Source: Sipunculus nudus (lineage: Eukaryota > Annelida > Sipuncula > Golfingiida > Sipunculidae). Taken from it: DNA of 64,000 bases. The notes under the pieces are model-generated. The model was not told the origin of the DNA. It searched no databases and saw only the letters and a list, made by a program, of their open reading frames with translations. The position numbers were made by a program, and so were the translations under genes. Location: contig CM049313.1 of assembly GCA_026874595.1 (NCBI GenBank), positions 75,202,659-75,266,658 of the forward strand. Direction: 5' to 3'. Of the stretch, positions 54,800 to 64,000 are shown piece by piece (the stretch's first letter is position 1; each line of letters begins with the position of its first letter).

Positions 54800-57700
54800 A
54801 TTGAATTTTTATTTTCTTTTGCATATATATACATTAAGAAATAAAAAATTGTAGTCTCCATAAACAACACATATCTTTGGTACATGCACACAAGAACCAT
54901 TGGTATCAGGTTTCCATGACAACCATGTGTGTCAAATGTAACCCAATTTTCAGCCACATGTGTGTAAGGCAAGTAAACCAAAAATATTCACTGTCAGGCA
55001 AGTAACATGCACATTAAAAAAAAAACATATCCTATCTGTTTTTCTTGTCCTATTCTTTAAATAAGATTTTATATCTAACAATCACAGTTCAGTGAAACCC
55101 GTGTTATGAGACCACCCACTGACTGGACTGGCTAAAAGCTGTCTTAATTCACAAGTGGTCTCATAAGACAGGTCAGTTATAACCAATGTGAATGCTTTCA
55201 ATTCACCCAAGAGTGGTCTTAATAGACAGGTGGTCTTATAAGATAGGTGGTCTTTCAGACAGGTTCCACTGTGTAACTAAATCAGGTAAAGTTTCAAAGC
55301 TGAATTCACCTTTTCACTTGGTAAATTCTCATGTAGCTTATACCCAAAGTTTCAATGATTTTTTCATCAATAATAATTAGTCCACTTTAATTAAAGAAAC
55401 ACTTGTCTTGTCTCATACATATACAAAAATAAATAAATTGAAGTTTATGTACAAAACTATAATTTCACTATCTGATAAACAATATATACTTTCCCCTACC
55501 CTAGTATGTCCATTAATGTTGAAAGCAACTCACTTGCTGAAGGCATCTCTTTTTAATTTAAAGGCTTAAATTCAAACTGCAAACAAAATTTCAAGGATAT
55601 TAAAACATCCCCTTTTTGTTTATAAAAGTAGGGAGTATATCAGATGAAAAAAATGATCTTCTATGAAAATTTCATTAACCCTAGCATGTGACCAATACAC
55701 TTTTCTGAAGACCATGTTATCAGGTGAATTTTAGTCGACAACTGAATGCAGTTTTGGACATTATGATCTTAATGGGCAACAAACTTTAGCACCACCTATA
55801 GAATTTCCGAGGAACACCACTTGAATTAATGATGCTTGATATACTTGTAACTCCAGCTTACAATACCTGTTTAGCAAAAAAGTGAGACTGGTATCTGTAA
55901 TATATATCCATCAGCTTTGACAATTCACTAAACTTAGACTGGTTCCATTCTCATATTTTCAATATTGGTTGATGAACATATCTTATTCTTTCATATGTGA
56001 TATCAAGACAAGCTGTGATACCCTGACAGAGAACTTGTCTATACAATGGATTCACTTGATTATTTACTTCTGAGATACAGCAGATGCCGGAGGTGGCAAG
56101 TTCTTAAATTAACAGAAAATGACGGGGTGTCCGTAAGCCATATTGCCCTAGACTAGAAAAAAAAGCTGATTGGAGTATCAGATTCCATACAGTCAGTAAG
56201 AAACACAAGTGGCACTTTTGTTTATATAATACTAGCAATTCAAAGTGAACATTCTAGCAGTACCATGATAATTTGCAAGGCTTTGCAATACAGAAAATGT
56301 ATGTTCAATGTTACCCTTTTAACCCCAGCAGTTTACAGTAAATAAAACAAAACTGCTTTTTAAATATTAGATATAGGTCAACTTTTAAATGGCAAATGAG
56401 AAGTGTCTGAATAATGAAACCCAAATGCAAATGAAGAATTATAAAATAAATTTATATGTAAACATTTAAAATATTTTTCTTAAATATCTGTACAAGGGTT
56501 AGACCAAATCATAACTAGATAGAACATAATATCAGCAGTTTGAAGGAATGTATGCTATGGTGTTTCTTTACCATAAAATAAAACAAGGCAACTTCTGTAG
56601 CATGAACCTTTTTAAAAGTTGAGTAAAAGATGCAAAGTTCCAATAAAAAATATCTGATTAATCTACTGCTTGGTAAAGTCATTCTTTAACATTACTTTAA
56701 CAGGATGGAAATGTCTCATATAAAATCTGTTCCATCAATAAATACCCCAAAAAATACTAGAATACTTATTTAAAAATATGCAAATGGCTGCCAGGAGTCA
56801 AAGTGCAAGGATAAGGCACCAGCCGAATTGACTTAAATTACACATTTAAACATGCTAACTTCTTGTTGTTTATCCTCTTAAATACACAATACAACCAAAT
56901 ATCTGTGGAAATTATTAATATTTAAAAAAAAACTAAATAAAGTAAAGAAAACAAGTCTGACAATGTCATTTTGTACCAGTGTTTTGATTGTTCTAAAAAC
57001 AAGAAAAAGGTTTGAGAAGATTAATTCCAAAACTGAGAGGGCACCAAGTAATGAAACTGACCTATTTGCTCAAATCCTTTTCAAATCATGAATACACAAA
57101 CTATACAACAAAAGTCCTTGTAAAGTATACTTCCTCAAAAGAAGAGAGAACCATTTTGAATCAAAGACAATGATCTGTATACTCAACTTAAATGCTCATC
57201 AGTACTTTTTCAGTTGAGCTGCATATGGAACAGTTATCTTAAAGCAGTTTACTCAAAATACAGTTTACTCAAGTGCCAACCACTGGGTGGCACAAACATC
57301 TACCACCAGGTGGCGCATCTGCTTTAGAGTCTCTCAGGTGAGAGGAAGGCATCATTGGCAATATTATTTAATAGTTTTATCTATATATATGATCATAACA
57401 TACATAATAGACTAAAGACACCCTGACCAGTCACATAATGCCCTTCCTTGTACCCAGTGTGCCTCCCTGCTGGCTTCCTTTTTCTCCTTATAAGCATAAT
57501 TAAAAGAATGGCACAGAATAGTAAAAAAAATCCTCATACCAATATTTGGCAACACATTTCTTAAAAAGCATTAGCAAGGCAACCTAAAACCTTGCGCAAA
57601 TTTATGAACATGTGCTTAGCAGAACACAAGTAAAATTCTTCAACTACATTGACACTAATTGTGACAAAGTACAATGAATACTACTATTACAGATGCAAAT

Positions 57701-58880
57701 TAAACATGTCTACCCAAGACTTGTGTGTGTGCACAAAATGAAAGGGGTATGAGGTATATAAAGTATAGTCAAAAAGCAAATTTGAAATGGAACAAATCTA
57801 TACATCCTTATTGTGTCTAATCATTTATATACAGTTTACAACAAAATAAAGAGCTGAGCATCAGCCCCCCACCCCCAAAATTTTACCTTCCCAGAATGCA
57901 CTTAGATGACATCACACATAAAATAGCATGTCAGCCTGCTTAAGGTAATTTCACAATCAACTGAACAAAATAAAGGCACCTACAACAAACAACAGCAACA
58001 TTAGCAATCCGCCCCAAAACAGAACATTATTACAGTTTCATTATAAACTTATATTTCTCTCTACCAATACACATACACAATTTAGGTATACAACTGAAAG
58101 TATAAATAATAAAAATAAAGATGACCACATGTTCACCAAATAAATAATAAAATATTAAATACAACATTTCAGTGTTTGATTAGTTACATAATACAAAGCA
58201 TATTATGTTTACTGTTTCAAATGTCAGTGTACTGATATCAAAAGCATGGTACCTTGCTATCTAGTTTTATAATACTAATATTAAAATGATGGCTTATCAT
58301 GGTACCGAAAGTCGCGATACAACCATAACCATATGTGGCGATCATAAAATGATTATGAAAGTGTATCAAATGCAATCAGACAGCTGTCCTGAAGTAGCTT
58401 TCTAGGAAAGAGAGTGACTATTTAAAATCTAAATGCCATTTATCCACAGTTCTCATACTGTTCTTAGCTATTAAATCACTCTGAAGTCTTTCAAATAATA
58501 CATAATATACTATTCCCTCTCTAAAGATTCATATAAATAATAATTCCTTCAAATATATACTGTCCCACCACTGTTTGTGCTTATATTAACAAAAGTGGTA
58601 TGGGTTAACATTAAAATGTCTTGTAACAACTATGCACACTACCCTTATTGCCTTATACACCCTAACTCTCAATGCTTCAAACTGACCTAAAGCAAGTATG
58701 TGGTAGGGCACCAGTCTATGGCAAATTCAAGACTGGTGCCTATGGTACAGCTGTGAGATTCTTTCTCCATGGACAAAGCACAGAGAATCCCAATATCACT
58801 GGACGAGTGCCATAGGCTGCCAATCTCTGTGGAAAGCCATCCCATATTGCTCTGTTTTCTTACTGCCGGTTGCTGGTTGT
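54800..58880 (-). other. FST: Possible long 3' UTR of the follistatin gene
   Basis: A largely repeat-poor, A-rich (on the + strand) tract, unlike the repeat mosaic on either side. On the - strand an AATAAA lies at 54808-54813. The tract would follow the candidate last coding exon at 58881-58894. This is inference only. The sole clear repeat inside is the small inverted-repeat element at 55090-55271. Confidence 0.3.
55090..55271. mobile_element. MITE with CAGTGAAACC/GGTTCCACTG termini
   Basis: 182 bp with inverted ends CAGTGAAACC and GGTTCCACTG. The interior repeats GGTGGTCTTATAAGA-like phrases (AGTGGTCTCATAAGACAGG, AGTGGTCTTAATAGACAGG, GGTGGTCTTATAAGATAGG). Same terminal class as 29270-30430, so probably a pogo/Tc1-type non-autonomous element. 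A TA target is not clean on both sides. Confidence 0.65.
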
Positions 58881-58894
58881 CTATACTTCGCCTC
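58881..58894 (-). CDS. FST: Candidate last coding exon of follistatin (very short)
   Basis: On the - strand a good 3' splice site (TTTATATTTTTTAG) is followed by GAGGCGAAGTATAG. Joined to the phase-1 end of the FS3 exon this would add GGEV and a stop. Vertebrate FST also has a short C-terminal exon after FS3, but an acidic one. No acidic alternative was found between the two genes. The assignment is tentative because so short an exon can arise by chance. Confidence 0.25.
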
Positions 58895-58899
58895 CTAAA

Positions 58900-59640
58900 A
58901 AATATAAATTAATATGACCTGCTTATTTTTTTTTTTCAAACAATAATATTGAAAATATTTGGGCCATTTAATGGTTAATCTATTTCAAAATGATATTAAG
59001 GGGTGTTTCCCTGTTCAAGTATATGAGTGAAAATTTGCTCATGATTTTGGATCTAGAGTATTTCCATGTGTTCATCAGTGATATGCGTATGTGTGAATAT
59101 GCGTAAAAATTGGCACAGGAGTGGTTTTCATGCATAGATTCTGTTTGAACTTGGGGATTCTGGGTAAAATTTACATCACTTCAGGATCTTTTTTTAGGAA
59201 GGTCTATTCGATCCACTGTACAAATATATAAATCTGCCAGTTTATGCATATACGCATATATGCACTCATGGAAACACACATATTTTGTCATTCATATTTG
59301 CACATATGCATATACACACACATGGAAACACTGCTATAGATATATTATATCTTTTAAGATTGAACTGTCATTATAAAAATTTATAATTTGATTTAAGGAA
59401 ATAATTCTCTTGTATAATCTGCTGGATTTGATATCTAACAAGCAAATTTATGGAATTAATGTCCCTTGCTTTGGGATCTCGTTGTTTTTCATTCTTGATA
59501 AATGCCAGACAGACAGAAGCCAGACACTCCAAAATCAATCCCAACCAAGGTAAGCATGAGAGCAATCACTGACCAAAATTTGAATGAAATCAGATAATAT
59601 TGAGGAAAGTAATCAATGTCTTCTCGCATCTGCAGACAGA
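58900..59640. other. Presumed last intron of the follistatin gene, no feature seen
   Basis: AT-rich sequence. A local alternation of ATATGCGTATGTGTGAATAT and related text occurs near 59080-59310. No gene. Confidence 0.4.
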
Positions 59641-59648
59641 GGATAACA

Positions 59649-60352
59649 AGTGACCCATTGGGTCATGACGCTCAGCCAACTGACATGTTGACAATATGTC
59701 CTTCCAAAGGAAACATAGGTACCTGGACAGCTCAGTGGTAAAACGCTCGGCCTTCTCCACTGGTGACCTGGGTTCGATTCCCGGGATGGCTAAGATTCTA
59801 GGTTTAATGGTTATAATTTGTGCCCTGCTTTGGTATCAAATTTTCAATTATGCTTGGGGTGCTTAAAAGCCCCATAGCTCAGAGAATATGGGTAACAGAG
59901 ACCTAATTTCAGGTTTCCAAGGATATCTTTCATCGACCTCCCTGCCCTAATAACAGACAGCAGAATCTTTGAAGGTCTCAAAAATAGAGAGAAAATGCAT
60001 AAAAATTGGAAAAAAACACAAGTCTGCAAGATCTGATGAAACAGTCCATGATGAAAATGCATGCAAAGAATCATGGCAATCGATGCACAATTTGTTGAGA
60101 TACTAGAGCTTTTGTATCAGATTTTAAGTTATTCTTTGGGGAAGACTGAGCCCCATAGCTCAAAGGATATGGGTAACAGAGACCTTATTCCAGGTTTTTT
60201 TTTCATGGACCTCCCTGGATGTCAAGTAAGAAGATTCCAGGTCCAGCAGTTATGATTTGCGCCCTGTTAATGGACAGACGGCTGGATGGCTGGACAGACA
60301 ACGGACAAAGGGTGATCGCTTTAGCTCAGATGACTTACAGTCAGCTGAGTTT
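59649..60352 (-). mobile_element. Inverted palindrome-ended element
   Basis: Reads in reverse. The 5' palindrome lies at 60321-60352 (TTAGCTCAGATGACTTACAG TCAGCTGAG), the (GTCC)-type block at 60270-60310, and two GGGCACAAATCATAACTGCT/GACCTAGAATCTT..CCAGGGAGG modules follow. The 3' palindrome AACAAGTGACCCATTGGGTC is at 59649. A tRNA-like SINE head is inserted at 59721-59792. Confidence 0.7.
59721..59792 (+). mobile_element. tRNA-derived SINE head only
   Basis: GGACAGCTCAGTGGTAAAAC (A-box-like) through GGGTTCGATTCCCGGGATGG (B box) matches the head of the SINE at 435-675 with a few differences. The SINE body and A-rich tail are absent. The sequence passes directly into dispersed-repeat text (AAGATTCTAGGTTTAATGGT). 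It is either a truncated insertion or a chimeric element. Confidence 0.65.
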
Positions 60353-60444
60353 ATAAAAAATAAGTCTAGTATTAGAAAGAAACACAATCTCATTGCTTCA
60401 ATTCACAAAAATAAGGAGCATAAGGAAAATTAATCATACTACTG

Positions 60445-60553
<109 letters not shown>

Positions 60554-61304
60554 CATATGGCTTTGAAAGCATTTCAGAAATTTGTATGGAAATATGGTAA
60601 GGTATGCAAAAATTACATATAGTTTACAAGATGAAAGGGGGGGGGGGGGCTGCCCATGTTCACTACAGCTTATTCAGAATAAGCAGATATAAGAGCAGTT
60701 TTAACATGGCAGCACAACTTGTCTTCTCTTTTGTTACAAGACTGTTCCTTCCAGGTTCAATGAGTTAAAAATGAGCTGTGATATGTCAGGTGATATGTAT
60801 ATAACCTTACACTTTATATTATATAGGCTGATATGTGAGAGTGTTTGACAAGGTAGTCAAGTATGTTGGGGAGTGTACAATCTCAAATATGATCACCGCT
60901 GCAGGTATATATCTATGTGTAAACATTGTGGTTAAATCAAGAGGCTTCAATTAGGAATGTGCACAGTAGCATGTGACAAGTAGGATTGGCAAATATGTAT
61001 AAAAAAAGAACTATTGGGATCCTTTCTATAAATCACGTAGGTATTTTTGGGGAGTGTTAATGTGTACTATGGTGCAATTTAATAGCACAGTTACCTTATT
61101 TTTAATTTGGATGCCAATATTATTACAATTCTTTTAATTAAAAATATTTTATCAGATGAGTAATAATTTATTAGTATAAATATTTTATTAGCTGTTTTAT
61201 TATTGTTTGTTAAATGGACTTTTGAAAAATCTGTGTTGAACAATTCTGAAGAACTATTTCTTGGCAAATCCATGTTCAGGAGATTTCTACACTCCCTGGG
61301 GAAA

Positions 61305-61335
61305 TTTTTTTTTTTTTTTTGGGGGGGGGGGGGGG
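61305..61335. repeat. T16-G15 homopolymer junction
   Basis: A run of 16 T directly followed by a run of 15 G. Homopolymers of this length are prone to length errors. The G-run could form a quadruplex structure. Confidence 0.9.
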
Positions 61336-63513
61336 CTGTTTGACGGCCTAAATCTTAGGGTCACAGAAGCCCTGAATAAATACCTGTAATTTATATTTCT
61401 ATGTTAGCCAGTGGAAAAGTCTGAAGGTGAACTGAAGTCCCAGACAGTAACTGCTTCATCTTGTATTATACTGAACACACTAAAATCACTGTGTGTGGTC
61501 AAGTGTGGGCATCCTCTGGGGCAGTTCAAAGAGAACACTTGACAAGAGTGCACCAGTGATATAAAGGGCACCTGTAGTAATTGTAGTAGTATCAAATACA
61601 AACAGGCCGCCCCAGACTGGTATTTCATTCATGCATTCTTCCGCCATTCACAAGTGGCCTGGAGACCTACACTATACACAAAACAGGTTCACAGCATCAA
61701 TGGGCTGCACAATACCAGGTCAATCTCCCAGGTACACATGGTATTTCTCAATGGGATTCCTGCACTCAGTTCACCTTGGAAGGGGCAGTTTGTTGTAGCA
61801 ACCAAGCTCAGTTGTGTTAGGTTAGGAGTTAAGATTAGGGTCAAGTGCACAAGTGAACTGGTGGGTCTGACCATATTTGGTGAAATCCATATTTGGTATG
61901 TCTGCACTGTCTGCATTCTGGGTGGTCACCCTGGGGTGATGTCTGATGCAACAGACAGCAACCATGCAGAGAGATACATTTTATAACATACCTTTGAAAA
62001 CTTATATACATTTTAACCATGTCACTAGATATTTAAGCTGATGCAATAAACTGTTCTCTCTTCAATGAATGATCACAATATCACAGGATGCAGAAACTAC
62101 TGCCTTGGCCAAATGATCTAGTTATTTAGGGTAGGTGGGTGTCAGTTTGGGGCCATCATGTCCTCTATAAAAAAATAATTGGAAATTATTTGGTCAGACA
62201 AAACTTGAGATATTTTTCTCAGCAATGTTGCTGAAAATAAACTCTAGAGCTTCAGGGTCAATTTTTCAAGTTTAACCAATCATTAATATTCTTATGTATT
62301 TATTTCAGGGAAATGTATATCATTCAGTAACTACAAGGTACTTATGTTCTCAAGGAAAATATATGTTAAAACAAATATTTCATATTCTGTTCCTTGATTT
62401 TTCTTTAAATAAGACATTTCCCCTAACAATATCTTAATTTTGTTTCTAATTTTTTTTTATTGTATTTGCATTAATTCACACTGCAGTTTCATGCAAGTTA
62501 TTTTGCTTTTAGTTTGGTTTAACTTGATCAGGTCAACTTCTCCTCTTGGTCACTTGTTATTATTTGGCCAAGCACTACCAAGTGACCATGGTTGACATGT
62601 CTTATTCTTAGCTCAGAACAACAGGTATAGCCCAGAGTGCTGAGAACACATGCCTTAATTAATCAACCTAGTGTCAGTTGCCTCTGTATCAGATATCTCA
62701 AAAAGGATTGTGAAGTTGTTCTATGGAGGTATGGGAAAAATTTATCATATTTTAAAATAAAATTAATCAAGGTGTGGATGTTTTTTGTTGGACATCTGTC
62801 TTGTGCACAATCTAGTGCTGACACCTAGTGGATGAATTTGGTACTTGAAACAATGGTCAAGGAAGCACTGTCAAGGGCAAGTTCACTTAAATTCAGAAGT
62901 GATCCATTTGGCTGACAATTAAATTGTCTTTTGCAGTGTCACTAGTGATACTTAAGTTTAAAAAGAAATGGTGAAGCTTTGTTCTTGTTGCATTTACACA
63001 AATGTCTGATTGTGGCTGGTAGCCTGGAGCTTGCTCTGTGCAACTTTAAATCTAGTGAATGTATTGTATGTTTACAGTACCCATGCTGATTTGATGGCTT
63101 CTTTACCAGCAGTTAATCGGACCCTCTGACATGATCAGCTTTCCGTTATTCTTCTGCCATTCAAACACATCATACAAGTTTAATTTTACACAGCATGTGA
63201 ATTTACACTTACATCACATGCTTGGTAACGAGTACACAGGATTTGCATTTGTCATTGTTAAAACCTGTTTTTCTCAACCCAGTGGGTAAAACCTGGGTTC
63301 AAAGTATTTGACAAAAGTTTTAACTGTGTTTTACCAAGGGTTTTGCCCAGCATTTTTAATACCCAAGCTTTTTTTCACTTCTTTATTTTCACTTCTCAAG
63401 CAGGATCCAAACTTAGCATCTTTGTATTTTACCCAGCCCTGGGTACAACTGAGGGTTTACCAAGGTGTAAGAACATGTGCTCTCTGTGTCAAATAGTGAC
63501 CAGTGGAACCTAC
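61336..63513. other. Follistatin intron sequence, no gene seen
   Basis: Between the T16-G15 run and the follistatin exon I see no recognisable exon or repeat family. The short open frames near 61400-61990 show no protein I recognise. Confidence 0.5.
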
Positions 63514-63747
63514 CTTGGCAGGGTCCACTGTGTTTGGTGTGGAGCAATACCCCTCTTCTGCAGCTGCTCTGCATTAGGGAACACCAGTTTGGATATGTCT
63601 GGTTATCGGTGCCACATACTGGTTGTTGGCCGTGGGTTTCTGTCGAGCATGACTCCATACAGTCTACACAATGTGGCATATTTGTCACAAAGTCTCGTAA
63701 ACATTTTGAGCTGCTTGGACATCTGATATTTGAACAGCTCTCATGGC
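63514..63747 (-). CDS. FST: Follistatin, exon encoding follistatin domain 3
   Basis: Follistatin is a secreted protein that binds and neutralises activins and related TGF-beta ligands. This internal exon (acceptor TATTCTTACAG, donor CAAG|GTAGGT) encodes HESCSNIRCPSSSKCLRDFV, then TNMPHCVDCMESCS, then the Kazal-like part QQPVCGTDNQTYPNWC, SLMQSSCRRGVLL and HTKHSGPC. The ten-Cys pattern and the phrases KCL-DF, PVC-DN-TY and GVLL--KHSG-C match the third (last) FS domain of vertebrate follistatin more closely than FS1 or FS2. The exon begins and ends in phase 1, like the FS-domain exons of FST. Earlier exons (signal peptide, TB domain, FS1, FS2) should lie beyond 64000. The other candidates, follistatin-like 3 or a different Kazal protein, are less likely, partly because NDUFS4 is adjacent. 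Confidence 0.88.
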
Positions 63748-64000
63748 CTGTAAGAATATAAAATTTGCCATAAGGATTGACATACAGTTACTAGGGTGTA
63801 AAATGTAACATCAGTTTTTGCACATTTCCAAGGTTAATCATGAATCTATTCAGCTATTTGGACATATTTACATTTCATCCATGATCTCATCAGAACTCAG
63901 ATATTGGACTTTGACATCTGCACTTGTACACCCTTGCACCAATCACCATGTTTGGACATCTGCACTTATTGCAGCATTGAACATGGATAAGTCATGGGTG

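Noticed and set aside
61404-61628. Terminal follistatin exon reading FSVFSIIQDEAVTVWDF on the - strand
   Set aside because: The acceptor phase does not fit the phase-1 end of the FS3 exon; in the correct phase it stops after three codons.

Overview
This is a repeat-rich, AT-rich animal nuclear genome window, most likely from a marine lophotrochozoan, perhaps a bivalve mollusc. That placement is an inference. It rests on intron-rich genes, the divergence of the two proteins from the vertebrate forms, and the abundance of dispersed repeats carrying (GTCCGTC)n and AGGTCAAAGGTCAAGGTCAC blocks, which I associate with mollusc genomes. There is no bacterial or viral gene organisation. Almost all longer open frames are chance or repeat-derived.

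Two real genes can be read. NDUFS4, an accessory subunit of mitochondrial complex I, lies on the + strand in five exons (17567-17628, 27835-27922, 47869-48044, 52400-52473, 53130-53233). The exons join in phase into a complete 167-residue protein. Intron 1 uses a GC donor. Downstream and convergent, an internal exon of a follistatin gene (- strand, 63514-63747) encodes the third follistatin/Kazal domain. The rest of that gene lies mostly beyond the right edge, and a candidate terminal exon with a long 3' UTR lies near 58.9 kb. NDUFS4 and FST are also neighbours in vertebrates, so the window appears to hold an ancient linkage.

The left 17 kb is a mobile-element mosaic. It holds a 34-bp satellite array split by a tRNA-derived SINE (1-1125), dispersed elements with palindromic ends, a tandemly duplicated 2.4-kb unit (6.7-11.5 kb), and a decayed PIF/Harbinger transposon (about 12.8-16.2 kb) with broken transposase and MADF-type genes, itself interrupted by another repeat.

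NDUFS4 intron 1 (10.2 kb) contains a 268-bp inverted-repeat MITE. It also contains a 6.6-kb element with perfect 31-bp terminal inverted repeats, a 7-bp target duplication and a broken two-exon THAP domain, best explained as a P-element-like transposon. Intron 2 (19.9 kb) holds nested DNA elements, several minisatellites, a tRNA-related tandem pair, elements with GTATCCCCAGACA termini, and a microsatellite-expanded array of the branch-point region directly before exon 3. Intron 3 holds more of the GTATCCCC family. The region after NDUFS4 begins with a 30-bp minisatellite grown inside a dispersed repeat. It continues as single-copy AT-rich sequence (54.5-58.9 kb) that may be the follistatin 3' UTR.

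All boundaries come from reading by eye. No alignment or database search was run.
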